DNA of 45,631 nt from Streptomyces sp. GKU 895 (GCA_002027195.1 MWJO01000068.1:1-45631); one strand, 5' to 3'. Shown: positions 1 to 9,045, counted from the first letter of the stretch. Notes: generated by a model not told the origin, from the sequence alone. Numbers and translations: made by a program.

Positions 1-10
1 GGGGGATTAT

Positions 11-48
11 TGAAAACGATTGTCATCATGCTACGGTCGGCGCACACT
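11..48 (+). promoter_or_regulatory. Zur-like operator overlapping a sigma70-type promoter
   Basis: TGAAAACGATTGTCA at 11-25 is a 15-bp imperfect palindrome that, from memory, matches the actinobacterial zinc-repressor (Zur) consensus TGAAAATGATTTTCA at 13 of 15 positions. Its right half holds TTGTCA (20-25), a 5/6 match to a -35 hexamer. CACACT (43-48) follows after 17 bp as a weak -10. A repressor bound here would cover the -35 of the transporter operon, whose GTG start lies at 82. The site is seen directly. The regulator (Zur rather than another Fur-family protein) is inferred. Confidence 0.6.
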
Positions 49-81
49 GCCTCTTGACCACCCCTTTACCCGGAGGGTTCC

Positions 82-1571
82 GTGCGCCTGCCCGCTCGCC
101 GTCTGCTCCCCGTCACCGCCCTCACGGCGACGTCCGCACTGCTCACCGGCTGCTTCTCCGGGGCGGGCTCGCCGCCGACGGCGACGGAAAGCGGGTGCGC
201 GTCGCGATGATGCAGCCGCCGCGCTCGGGGCTCTCCCCGTTGTCGGACGACGCGTTCAAGCTGTCCCGCTGGTCGACGGCCGAGACGCTGGTGAAGCTGG
301 ACGCCGATGGAGACGCCGAACCCGCGCTCGCCACCAAGTGGCGGCAGAACGGCCGCACTTGGACCTTCGAGATACGCGACGGCGTCACCTTCCACGACGG
401 CAGCGCGCTCGACGCGAAGGCGGTCGTACGGTCGCTCACCGCCGCCGCCACCGCCTCTCCCAAGCCCCGCATCCTCGACGGCGTCGACCTGACCGTGCGG
501 GCCCAGGACTCCGACACGGTCAGCGTCACCACGGCCGACGACGACCCCCTCGTCCCGCAGCGGCTCAGCTCGCCGCAGCTGTCGATCCTCGCGGCGAAGG
601 CGTACCGCGGGAAGACCGTGAACCCCGTCGGCGCCGGCACCGGCGCCTTCGAACTCACCCAGGTCGACGGCACCTCCTCCGCCACCCTCGACCGCTACGA
701 CGGCTACTGGGGCGAGCGGGCCAAGTCCCCGGGGATCGACGTGAAGTTCGTCCCGGACGGCACCGCACGCGCCGCCGCCCTCAGAAGCGGCGAGGCCGAC
801 ATCGTCGAGGCCGTCCCGGTCTCGCAGGCCGCGCTGCTGGACGAGGATCTCGTCACCGAGGTGCCGATGCCGCGCACCAACACCCTCTACCTCAACACCT
901 CCGACGGCCCCTTCCGAAACGCCGGCCTGCGCGCCGCCGCCCGGGAGGCGATCGACGCCGGCTCGATCGTGCGGGGCGTGTACGAGGGGCGCGCCGATGT
1001 CGCCGAGGGGCTGCTGGGGCCCGCGCTGCCCTGGGCGGCCCAGCTGCGGTCGAAGGAGAAGCGGGCCGTCGCCCCGAAGGCGGGCGGGCAGTCCATCACC
1101 ATCGGCACCTTCACCGACCGCGCCGAACTGCCCGAGGTCGCGGCCACCCTGCAACAGCAGCTCCAGAAGGCCGGGTTCAAGGTCGAGCTGGAGATCCGCG
1201 AGTACGCCACCATCGAAACCGACGCGCTCGCCGGGGAGTTCGACGCGTTCATCCTGTCCCGCGCCACCGTCCTCGACTCGGGCGACCCGGCCGCCTACCT
1301 CTACAGCGACTTCGCCTCCGACGGCTCCTTCAACATCTCCCAGCTCGCCGACGCCCGGGTGGACGCGGCGCTGCGGAAGGCCGCCGGGACCGGCACGGGT
1401 GAGGCCCGGCGGAAGGCGGTCATCGCCGCCGAGGCCGCCGTACTGGCCACCGACGCCGCGATCCCGATGCTCCACGAGCGGGTGATCCAGGGCGACGCCG
1501 CCGGGGTCGTCGGCGCCGCGCACGACCCGCGCGAGCGGGAGCTGGTCACCACGGAGACCTACGTCAAGTGA
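82..1571 (+). CDS. ABC transporter substrate-binding lipoprotein, family 5 (peptide/nickel/opine type), frameshifted
   Basis: Extracellular solute-binding lipoprotein that would deliver a ligand to the permease and ATPases encoded next. The GTG start at 82 has a GGAGGG ribosome site (72-77). It opens a signal peptide with Arg-Arg, a hydrophobic stretch and the lipobox LLTGC (Cys24). That frame hits TGA at about 211. The mature protein continues in the -1 frame (ADGDGKRVRVAMMQPP onward), so one base seems missing near 165-180. The body shows the family-5 signature GRTWTFEIRDGVTFHDG and is about 470 residues after processing, the usual size. It overlaps the permease start by GTGA. The ligand is unknown. 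The Zur-like box suggests a metal or metal-metallophore rather than peptides. Confidence 0.8.
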
Positions 1572-3389
1572 GAGCCGGGAAAGCCGGGCCCGGGCCCATG
1601 AGACCGCGGCAAGTGCGCGCCTGGACGCGGGCGTTTCCCAGCGCCGCCGGGGCGACCCGCGCCCTCGGGCTGCTCGCGGTGGTCGCCGCCGTGGGGCTCC
1701 TCCCCTGGCTCTCCGGCAAGGACCCCGCCCTCACCGTCCTGCGCGCCCGCTCCGCCGAGCAGGAGCCGACGAAGGAGGCGCTGGACGCCGTACGGCGGGA
1801 TCTCGGGCTGGACGCCGGTCCCCTGTCGCTGCTGGGGAGGTGGGCGTCCGGGCTGGTGCGCGGGGACCTCGGTACGTCCTGGGTGTCGGGGACCGAGGTG
1901 CTGCCGTCGGTCGTGTCCGGGTTGCAGGTGTCGCTGGCGCTGATGGGGGCGGCCTTCGTGGTGGCCCTGGTGCTGGCCGGTGCGCTGGTCGGGCCGGTGC
2001 TGGTGCGGGGGCGGCGGTCGGCGGGTGCGTTCGCGGCGATGCTCGCGGCCGTGCCGGAGTTCCTGCTGGCCACCGTCGCGCTGCTGGTGTGCGGGGTGTG
2101 GCTGGGGTGGCTGCCGACGTCGGGGTGGCAGGGGCCTCGGTACATGGTGCTGCCGGCGCTCGCGCTCGGGGTGCCGGCGGGCGGGCTGCTGGGGCGGCTG
2201 GTCGCGGACGCGCTGCCGGGGGTGCTGGACGAACGGTGGGTGGAGCTGTGGCGGGGCGCCGGGGTGAGCCGGAGGCTGATCGCGGGGGCCGCGCTGAAGC
2301 GCGTCCTGCCGCCTCTGGTACCGCAGTTCGGGATGGTCGCCGTGGGGCTGACGGGTGGCGCGGTCGCCGTGGAGACCGTGTTCGCCGTGCCCGGTATCGG
2401 GCGTACGGCGCTCGGCGCGGCCAAGTCGCAGGATCTGCCGTTGCTCCAGGGGGCGGTGCTGGCGCTGTTGACGCTCGGGTTGGCCGTGGGCGCGCTGGCG
2501 GCCTTCACACGGCGTCGCCTGCTCGGCCCCGCCCTGCGTGACGCCTCCCTCGCCCTGCCTCCCGCCCGCCCGGTCCGTACACACCCCGCGATCCCGTTGA
2601 CCCTGTTCACACTCCTCGCCGTGGCCATCGGCTGGGGGCTGCTGCGCGACCCGTACGCCGTCCACACCGCCGACCGGCTCACCGCGCCCTCCTGGTCCCA
2701 TCCCCTCGGCACCGACGGCCTCGGCCGTGACGTCCTCGCCCGGCTCGGTCGACGCGGCCGCCCCCACCGTGGGCACGGCCGCCGCCGTCTGTCTGCTGAG
2801 CCTGCTGGCCGCCCTCGCGCTCGGCTTCCTCCCCGGCGTCGCCGCCGGCGCGGCCGACATCGCCAACGCCCTCCCGCCGGTCATCGTCGGCATCCTGGTG
2901 GCCGCGGCGGCGGGCCCCGGCACCGGCGGCGCGGCCCTCGCGGTCGCCCTAATCTCCTGGCCCCCGCTGGCCGCCCACGCGGCGGCGCTGGTCCAGGAGG
3001 TACGCGCGTCCTCGTTCCTGCTGGCCCAACGGGCCCTCGGCGCACCCCCGTGGTGGATCCTCACCCGGCACGTCCTGCCCTCGGTCGCCGCCCCCGTCGC
3101 CCGGCACGCCCTCCTCCGGCTGCCCGGCATCGCCCTCGCCCTGGCCTCGCTCGGCTTCCTGGGCCTGGGCGCCCAGCCGCCCGCCCCGGAGTGGGGCCTG
3201 CTCCTCGACGAGTCCCGCGCCTACGTCGAACGCGCCCCCTGGGCCGCCCTCGCCCCCGCGGTGGCGCTGGCCCTGCTGGCGGGGCTCGCGGTGTCAGGGG
3301 CGGCCTCCGCACAGGGGCGCCACGCACCGCGTACCAGCCCAAGAGGGAAGGTGACCCCCGTTGACCCCGTTGACCCCGTCGGCGTCTGA
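1568..3389 (+). CDS. Fused double ABC permease (NikB-like plus NikC-like domains), frameshifted
   Basis: Inner-membrane channel of the importer. The N-terminal half (about residues 1-320) is a NikB/DppB-type permease with several hydrophobic segments and an EAA-type loop (RRLIAGAALKRVLPP). Without any stop it runs into a NikC/DppC-type half that starts near PLGTDGLGRDVLARL and holds a second EAA loop (RALGAPPWWILTRHVLP). Such permeases are usually two genes, so this is a fusion of about 606 residues. The frame changes by one base near 2743-2760: LGRDVLARL is in one frame and GSVDAAAPTVGTAAAV in the next, consistent with one extra base. The GTG start at 1568 overlaps the upstream stop. ATG at 1598 is an alternative start. 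The end overlaps the ATPase start by 29 bp. Confidence 0.78.
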
Positions 3390-4299
3390 ACCCGTGCTCT
3401 GCGTCCGCGATCTGCGGATCGCCTTCGACGGCGTCGAGGTGGTCCGCGGACTCTCCTTCGACGTCCACGCCGGTGAAGTCCTCGCCCTGGTCGGCGAGTC
3501 GGGCGCGGGCAAGTCCCTGACGGCGAGGGCGCTGCTCGGGATGCTGCCGTCCGATGCCGTACAAACAGGCACCGTGCGGCCGGACTTGTCGGCCGCCCGC
3601 GGCCGCCGTATCGCCCTCGTCCCCCAGGACGCCCTGTCCGCCCTCTCCCCCGTGCACCCGGTGGGCGACCAACTCGCCACCGCCGTACGGTCGGTGGCCC
3701 GCGTCTCCCGTGCGGAGGCCCGCGTCAGGGCGGTGGCGGCGCTCGACCGGGTGGGCATCCCGGACGCCGCGCGCCGGGCACGGTCGTATCCGCACGAGTT
3801 CTCCGGCGGCATGCGGCAGCGCGCGGTCGTCGCGATGGCCACGATCAACGAACCCGACATCCTGGTCGCCGACGAACCCACCACCGCGCTGGACGAGGAG
3901 CGCCGCGACCAGGTGCTGCGGCTGCTCACCGAGCAGCGCGAGGCCGTCGGCGCGGCACTCGTGCTGGTCACGCACGACCTGGAGGCGGTACGACGGCACG
4001 CGGACCGCGCGCTGGTCATGTACGCCGGCCGGATGACCGAACTCGGCCCGGTGCGGGACGTGTGGGGGCGCCCTCTCGCCCCCTACACGGCGGGGCTGCT
4101 GGCCTGCCTCCCGCACAGCTCGCGAGGTCGCCGCCTCCCCACCCTTCCCGGCCTGCCCCCGAGCCCGGAGGCACTGCCGCCGGGCTGCGCCTTCGCGCCC
4201 CGGTGCCCGCACGCCTCGGAGCGGTGCGGACGCGAGGAGCCGCGGCCGGAGCGGGTGGACGGCCGACTGGTCGCCTGTCACCACTGGGAGAAGGTATGA
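3361..4299 (+). CDS. ABC transporter ATPase, NikD/DppD type
   Basis: First of two ATPases that would drive the importer. It has Walker A GESGAGKS (residues 45-52), signature FSGGMRQR, Walker B ILVADEPTTALD and a switch histidine in LVTHD. The C-terminal oligopeptide-transporter extension is present, with its cysteine pattern (CAFAPRCPHASERC, later ACHH). The start is TTG at 3361 or TTG at 3370, behind GGGAAGG. No ATG or GTG start fits before residue 12. The 5-prime end lies in a short GTTGACCCC-type tandem repeat that also encodes the permease C-terminus. It ends in an ATGA overlap with the next ATPase. The family is certain, the substrate is not. Confidence 0.87.
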   Translation: MTPLTPSASEPVLCVRDLRIAFDGVEVVRGLSFDVHAGEVLALVGESGAGKSLTARALLGMLPSDAVQTGTVRPDLSAARGRRIALVPQDALSALSPVHPVGDQLATAVRSVARVSRAEARVRAVAALDRVGIPDAARRARSYPHEFSGGMRQRAVVAMATINEPDILVADEPTTALDEERRDQVLRLLTEQREAVGAALVLVTHDLEAVRRHADRALVMYAGRMTELGPVRDVWGRPLAPYTAGLLACLPHSSRGRRLPTLPGLPPSPEALPPGCAFAPRCPHASERCGREEPRPERVDGRLVACHHWEKV

Positions 4300-4970
4300 C
4301 GAGCGTCCCGCTGCTCGACGTCCGTGAACTCGTCGTCCGGTACGGCACGATGACGGCCGTCGACCACGTCTCCTTCACCCTCGACACGGGCGAGACGCTC
4401 GCTCTCGAAGGCCCGTCCGGCTGCGGCAAGTCGTCGACGGCCATGGCCGTACTGCAACTGCGCCGCCCGGTCAGCGGCGAAGTCCGCTTCGAGGGCCGGG
4501 AGTTGACCGGCCTCAACGAACGCGAACTCCGCCCGCTCCGCCCCCGTATGCAGCCCGTCTTCCAGGACCCGTACGGCTCGCTGAGCCCCCGTCATCGCAT
4601 CCGGGACGCGGTGGCCGAACCACTGCGTCTCCAGGGACTGCGCCCCACCGCCGCCCAGATCGCCGGACTCCTCGACCGCGTCGGCCTGGACCCGTCGTAC
4701 GGCGACCGGCGTCCGCACGAGCTCTCCGGCGGCCAGTGCCAACGTGCCGGAATCGCCCGCGCGTTGGCCTCGAACCCACGGCTGCTGGTCCTGGACGAGC
4801 CGGTGTCGGCACTGGACCCCTCGGTCCGCGCCGGCATCCTGAACCTGCTGGCCGACCTCCGGGACGAGCTGGGCCTGGCCTACCTGTTCATCTGCCACGA
4901 CCGGGCGGTCGTACGGCACTTCGCGGACCGGGTGATCGGGATGCGGGACGGGCGGATCACTTCCCGGTGA
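4296..4970 (+). CDS. ABC transporter ATPase, NikE/DppF type
   Basis: Second ATPase of the importer, 224 residues. It shows Walker A GPSGCGKS, Q-loop VFQDPYGSLSPRH, signature LSGGQCQR, Walker B LLVLDEPVSALD and ICHD. It lacks the long C-terminal extension of DppF, as NikE proteins often do. ATG at 4296 follows GGGAGAAGG and overlaps the previous stop (ATGA), indicating translational coupling in one operon from 82 to 4970. Its 3-prime end overlaps the convergent tetR gene by 14 bp. No terminator hairpin was seen between the two. Confidence 0.87.
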   Translation: MTSVPLLDVRELVVRYGTMTAVDHVSFTLDTGETLALEGPSGCGKSSTAMAVLQLRRPVSGEVRFEGRELTGLNERELRPLRPRMQPVFQDPYGSLSPRHRIRDAVAEPLRLQGLRPTAAQIAGLLDRVGLDPSYGDRRPHELSGGQCQRAGIARALASNPRLLVLDEPVSALDPSVRAGILNLLADLRDELGLAYLFICHDRAVVRHFADRVIGMRDGRITSR

Positions 4971-5538
4971 TGCCCTCGATCACCTGGCGGAGCCCTTCGG
5001 TGAGCGCGTCGGCGTCGGGCGCGTTCTCGGGATCGAAGATCCACTGGGTGATGAGGCCCGTCATCAGGGTCGTGTAGAACCTGCCGAGGGTGTCGCGCGT
5101 CCCGTCCGGCACGTCCTCCTCCGGCACGCCCATGAACAGCGAGACGAGAGCCCGTTCGGCGTCCCGCTGCTGCTGCGCCAAGTGATCGCGCACGGCGGGC
5201 AGTTGATCCCCCATCGCCACGATCTCCACACTGAGGCGCCACATCGAACCGGGCCCCCGCATGGTGCCGATGATGTTCGACCACACCTCCCGGAACCGCT
5301 CGATCGAACCGGGCGACGCCACGATCCCCGCCGCGTCGCCGTCGAAGGCCTCGGAGAGGTCCCCGACCAGCGCCAGGTACGCCTCCGCGAGCAACGCGTC
5401 CTTCGAGCCGTAGTGGTAGCCGATCGAGGCCAGGTTGGTCCCCGACTCCTTGACGATGTCGCGCGCGGTGGTGCGCGCGAAGCCCTTGGCCAGCAGGCAG
5501 CGCTTGGCGCCTTCGAGCAGATCCTCACGGTGTCCCAT
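4957..5538 (-). CDS. TetR-family regulator, probable repressor of the adjacent MFS exporter
   Basis: A 193-residue TetR protein. The N-terminal helix-turn-helix covers roughly residues 5-50, ending in the typical IGYHYGSKDALLAEA. The remainder is a helical ligand-binding and dimerisation domain with WRLSVEIVAMGDQLP. It is divergent from the exporter gene at 5615, and the 76-bp gap holds an inverted repeat and both promoters. This is the classic layout of a drug-responsive repressor controlling its own gene and the pump. The effector cannot be told from sequence. Confidence 0.88.
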   Translation of the reverse strand: MGHREDLLEGAKRCLLAKGFARTTARDIVKESGTNLASIGYHYGSKDALLAEAYLALVGDLSEAFDGDAAGIVASPGSIERFREVWSNIIGTMRGPGSMWRLSVEIVAMGDQLPAVRDHLAQQQRDAERALVSLFMGVPEEDVPDGTRDTLGRFYTTLMTGLITQWIFDPENAPDADALTEGLRQVIEGITGK

Positions 5539-5563
5539 GCGCCCACTCTATCTAGACAAGCGA

Positions 5564-5607
5564 CTTATACAAGCGTCATAGACAGACGTTTAAGACGCGC
5601 GTATAGT
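5564..5607 (+). promoter_or_regulatory. MFS promoter (leaderless) with TetR operator
   Basis: TAGACA (5579-5584) and TATAGT (5602-5607) are spaced 17 bp, a good vegetative promoter. Transcription should start at about 5613-5615, on or next to the exporter ATG at 5615, so the mRNA is probably leaderless. No ribosome site is present. AAGCGTC (5571-5577) and GACGTTT (5585-5591) form a 6/7 inverted repeat covering the -35, a likely operator. ACAAGCG also occurs twice (starting near 5556 and 5569). On the other strand TATAAG (5569-5564) could be the tetR -10. Confidence 0.6.
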
Positions 5608-5614
5608 CCCTGGC

Positions 5615-7135
5615 ATGACGAACTCGACGCGCACCAACTCCCTGGCCGGACGCCGGGAATGGACCGCACTCGGCGTGCTGATGCTCCCGCTGCTGCTGGT
5701 CTCGATGGACGTCTCCGTCCTCTACTTCGCGATCCCGTCGATCAGCGCGGACCTGGAGCCCTCCGGCACCCAGCAGCTGTGGATCTTCGACATCTACGCG
5801 TTCGTGCTGGCCGGACTGCTGATGACGATGGGCGCGCTGGGCGACCGCATCGGCCACCGCCGGCTGCTGCTGATCGGCGCCACGGCCTTCGGCGCCGCCT
5901 CCCTGCTCGCGGCGTACGCGAACAGCGCCGAGACCCTGATCGCGGCCCGCGCGGTCCTCGGCATCGGCGGCGCGACCCTGATGCCGTCGACGATGGCGCT
6001 GCTGCGCACGATGTTCACCGACCCCGGCCAGCGCGCGAAGGCGATCGGCCTGTGGTCCGGCGTGATGACGGCCGGCATCGCGCTGGGCTCGGTGATGAGC
6101 GGGGTGCTGGTCGAGTACTTCTGGTGGGGCTCGGTCTTCCTGGTCAACCTGCCCGCCATGGCGCTGCTGCTGGTGCTCGGCCCGCTGCTGCTCCCGGAGT
6201 CCCGCAACCCGCGGGCCGGCCGCTTCGACTGGCTGAGCGTCCCCCTGTCCATGGCGGCCGTGCTCCCCGTGATCTACGGCCTGAAGGAGATCCCCTCCGA
6301 GGGCTGGAACGTCCGCTACGTCGTCTCGATCACCGTCGGTCTACTCTTCGGGGCCCTGTTCGTGCACCGCCAGCGCACCACGGTCTCCCCGATGATCGAC
6401 CCGGCCCTGTTCCGCAACCGCGGCTTCGCCCCCTCCGTCGCCCTGAACCTCGTCTCGGCGTTCGGGATCATGGGGTCGGCGTACTTCACCACGCAGTACC
6501 TGCAGTCGGTGCTCGGCAAGAGCGCCCTGGAGGCGGCGCTGTGGGCGCTGCTGCCGTCGGTGCCGATCGGTGCGGCGGCGCCGGTGGCGACGAGCCTGGT
6601 CCAGAAGGGCGTGGCCCGCGCCCGCGTCGTCACCGCCGGCTTCGTGATCGCCGCGGCCGGGTTCGTGGTCCTGGCCTTCGCCGGTACGGACTCGCTGTGG
6701 CTGGTGCTGACCGCGTGCGCGGTGCTGGCGGTCGGCGGTGTCGTGGTGATGTCCCAGATCATGGACCTGGCCATGGGCACCGCCCCGGCCGACCGGGCGG
6801 GCACCGCGTCCTCCCTCATGGAGACCGGCTCGGAGTTCGGCGGCGCGCTGGGCATGGCGCTGCTCGGCTCCATCGGTACGGCCGTCTACCGCCACGAGAT
6901 GCCGGCTTCGGCGCCGGACACGGCCCGCGAGACCCTGGGCGGGGCGCTGGCGGTGGCCGACCGGGTCCCCGGCCTCGCGACGGTGGCCCGGGAGGCGTTC
7001 ACCACCGGGATGCAGGGAGCGGCGATCGGAGGGGCGGTGTTCCTGACGCTGGCGGCGGTGGTGGCGGCGGTGACGCTGCGGGGCGTGGAGACGCCGGAGC
7101 CGGCGGAGACTGAGCGGGAGAAGGTGTCCGCCTGA
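5615..7135 (+). CDS. DHA2-type MFS drug exporter (EmrB/QacA family)
   Basis: A 506-residue integral membrane protein with about 14 hydrophobic segments, the size and topology of DHA2 proton-drug antiporters. The loop 2-3 motif reads GALGDRIGHRRLLL (family G-x-L-a-D-r-x-G-r-k/r). The motif-C region is MTAGIALGSVMSGVLVEY. ATG at 5615 is set by the promoter 8 nt upstream. The divergent TetR gene implies induction by a toxic or signalling compound. The gene ends 9 nt before a perfect palindrome that should terminate it. The substrate is unknown. Confidence 0.88.
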   Translation: MTNSTRTNSLAGRREWTALGVLMLPLLLVSMDVSVLYFAIPSISADLEPSGTQQLWIFDIYAFVLAGLLMTMGALGDRIGHRRLLLIGATAFGAASLLAAYANSAETLIAARAVLGIGGATLMPSTMALLRTMFTDPGQRAKAIGLWSGVMTAGIALGSVMSGVLVEYFWWGSVFLVNLPAMALLLVLGPLLLPESRNPRAGRFDWLSVPLSMAAVLPVIYGLKEIPSEGWNVRYVVSITVGLLFGALFVHRQRTTVSPMIDPALFRNRGFAPSVALNLVSAFGIMGSAYFTTQYLQSVLGKSALEAALWALLPSVPIGAAAPVATSLVQKGVARARVVTAGFVIAAAGFVVLAFAGTDSLWLVLTACAVLAVGGVVVMSQIMDLAMGTAPADRAGTASSLMETGSEFGGALGMALLGSIGTAVYRHEMPASAPDTARETLGGALAVADRVPGLATVAREAFTTGMQGAAIGGAVFLTLAAVVAAVTLRGVETPEPAETEREKVSA

Positions 7136-7144
7136 CGCAACGAA

Positions 7145-7188
7145 AAGGCGGGGCGCGCTGAGGACCGGTCCTCAGCGCGCCCCGCCTT
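7145..7188. terminator. Bidirectional terminator, perfect 44-bp palindrome
   Basis: The two 22-base arms, from AAGGCGGGG to CCCCGCCTT, are exactly complementary about the centre at 7166/7167 (ACC|GGT). A-rich flank precedes it and T-containing flank (TTGTGCTTT) follows. It lies between the convergent MFS (ends 7135) and serA (ends 7201) genes and can serve both. Confidence 0.85.
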
Positions 7189-7200
7189 GTGCTTTGTACG

Positions 7201-8790
7201 TCAGACGAGGTTCACCGCGCGCGCGGACGTGGCGCCGATCTCCTCGGCCACCTCGGTGAGAACGCCCGCCGGCACCGTGTCATCGACCGTCAGGACGGCC
7301 AGCGCCTCGCCGCCGGCCGCCGAGCGGGCGACCTGCATGCCGGCGATGTTGATACCCGCCTCGCCGAAGATCCGGCCCACGGTGCCGACGACACCCGGAC
7401 GGTCCTCGTACCGGAGCACGACCATGTGGTCGGCGAGGGCGAGGTCCACGTCGTAGTCACCGACCGCGACGATCTTCTGCAGGTGCTTCGGACCGGCCAG
7501 CGTGCCGGAGACCGACACCTCCTCGCCACTGCCGAGCGTGCCGCGCACGGTCACCACGTTGCGGTGGTCGGACGACTCGGAGCTGGTCGTCAGCCGCACC
7601 TCGACGCCGCGCTCCTGGGCGAACAGCGGGGCGTTGACATAGGAGACCGTCTCGTCGACGACGTCCTCGAAGACACCCTTGAGGGCGGAGAGCTCCAGCA
7701 CCTTCACGTCGTGCTGGGTGATCTCGCCGTACACCTCGACGTCCAGCCGTACGGCCACCTCGCCGGCGAGGGCGGTGAAGATCCGGCCCAGACGCTCGGC
7801 GAGCGGGAGGCCCGGCTTGACGTCCTCGGCGATGACGCCGCCCTGGACGTTGACCGCGTCCGGCACGAGCTCACCGGCGAGGGCGAGACGGACGGAGCGG
7901 GCGACGGCGATGCCGGCCTTCTCCTGGGCCTCGTCGGTGGAGGCACCGAGGTGCGGGGTGCAGACGACCTGGTCGAGCTCGAAGAGCGGGGAGTCCGTGC
8001 AGGGCTCCTTCGCGTACACGTCGAGACCGGCGCCGGCGACGCGGCCTTCCTTGAGGGCGGAGAACAGCGCGGCCTCGTCGACGATGCCACCGCGCGCGGC
8101 GTTGACGATCCGGACGCTCGGCTTGACCTTGTGCAGGGCCTCGTCGCCGATGAGACCGAGGGTCTCGGGGGTCTTGGGGAGGTGGACGGTGATGAAGTCG
8201 GAGACCTCGAGCAGCTCGTCCAGCGACAGCACCTTGACGCCCATCTGCGCGGCGCGCGCGGGCTGCACGTAGGGGTCGTAGGCGACGACCTTCATGCCGA
8301 AGGCGGACATGCGCTGGGCGACGAGCGCACCGATGCGGCCCAGACCCACGACACCGAGGGTCTTCTCGGCGAGCTCGACGCCCGTGTACTTGCTGCGCTT
8401 CCACTCGCCGTTCTTCAGGGCGGTGTTGGCCTGCGGGATGTGGCGGGCCGTGGCGAGCAGCAGACCGCAGGCCAGCTCGGCGGCGGTCACGATGTTGGAG
8501 GTCGGGGCGTTGACGACCATCACGCCGGCCTTGGTGGCGGCGGAGACGTCCACGTTGTCCAGGCCGACGCCGGCTCGCGCGACGACCTTCAGCTTGTTGG
8601 CGGCGGCGATCGCCTCGGCGTCCACCTTGGTGGCGGAGCGGATCAGGATCGCGTCGACGTCGGCGATGGCGGGCAGCAGCTCGGCGCGGTCCGCGCCGTT
8701 GCACTGCCGGATCTCGAAGTCGGGGCCAAGCGCGTCGACGGTCGCGGGCGACAGCTCTTCAGCGATGAGTACGACAGGTTTCGAGCTCAC
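7201..8790 (-). CDS. serA: D-3-phosphoglycerate dehydrogenase
   Basis: Cytoplasmic enzyme for the first step of serine synthesis: 3-phosphoglycerate to 3-phosphohydroxypyruvate with NAD. It has 529 residues, the long actinobacterial form with an extra ASB domain and a C-terminal ACT domain (VVLRYEDRPGVVGTVGRIF). The NAD-binding VVGLGRIGALVAQ and the catalytic Arg (NAARGGIVDE), Glu (DVYAKEPC) and His (CTPHLGAST) are present. GTG at 8790 (MSSKPVVLIAEELS) is chosen over an in-frame GTG 12 nt upstream because GAGGA lies at a proper distance. The ACT domain suggests feedback by serine. The gene follows ilvC on the same strand but a strong hairpin separates them, so it is probably transcribed on its own. 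Confidence 0.96.
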   Translation of the reverse strand: MSSKPVVLIAEELSPATVDALGPDFEIRQCNGADRAELLPAIADVDAILIRSATKVDAEAIAAANKLKVVARAGVGLDNVDVSAATKAGVMVVNAPTSNIVTAAELACGLLLATARHIPQANTALKNGEWKRSKYTGVELAEKTLGVVGLGRIGALVAQRMSAFGMKVVAYDPYVQPARAAQMGVKVLSLDELLEVSDFITVHLPKTPETLGLIGDEALHKVKPSVRIVNAARGGIVDEAALFSALKEGRVAGAGLDVYAKEPCTDSPLFELDQVVCTPHLGASTDEAQEKAGIAVARSVRLALAGELVPDAVNVQGGVIAEDVKPGLPLAERLGRIFTALAGEVAVRLDVEVYGEITQHDVKVLELSALKGVFEDVVDETVSYVNAPLFAQERGVEVRLTTSSESSDHRNVVTVRGTLGSGEEVSVSGTLAGPKHLQKIVAVGDYDVDLALADHMVVLRYEDRPGVVGTVGRIFGEAGINIAGMQVARSAAGGEALAVLTVDDTVPAGVLTEVAEEIGATSARAVNLV

Positions 8791-8820
8791 GTGAGTCCTC
8801 ACAAGTCCATTGCATGCGGA

Positions 8821-8934
8821 CGGCCGTCCCGACGGCCGCAGGCGGTGGAGGGATGTCGCGACCCAAAGGGTCGCTTGAGCCGCGTGGAAGACGCACGACG
8901 CTGTGGGCCTGACGCGTATGTGTGCAGCAGTGTA
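8821..8934 (-). promoter_or_regulatory. serA promoter and structured leader
   Basis: Minus-strand TACACT (8934-8929) is a plausible -10. No good -35 is seen at the right distance. The predicted leader of about 130 nt has two clean hairpins: GCGACCC-AAA-GGGTCGC (8858-8874) and CGGCCGT-CCCG-ACGGCCG (8821-8838). The serA start at 8790 follows. I recognise no known riboswitch class. Confidence 0.35.
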
Positions 8935-9003
8935 GTGGCGTGGGCGATGGGCTTTTACGCCGCTGCGGAAGGATCACCCGTCCGTGGTCGGACAGGTTGG
9001 ACA

Positions 9004-9034
9004 ACGGGGCCGGAGCATGCCGCTCCGGCCCCGT
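9004..9034 (-). terminator. ilvC terminator hairpin
   Basis: A perfect 13-bp stem (ACGGGGCCGGAGC with its complement) and the 5-nt loop 9017-9021. It lies 11 nt beyond the ilvC stop, with no long T run, as is common in Streptomyces. It should separate ilvC from serA. Confidence 0.8.
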
Positions 9035-9045
9035 CGGTCGAGGAC

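Noticed and set aside
82..1571. Programmed frameshifting as the reason for the broken genes
   Set aside because: No slippery heptamer or common signal is seen, and ten unrelated cases in 40 kb are better explained by indel errors.
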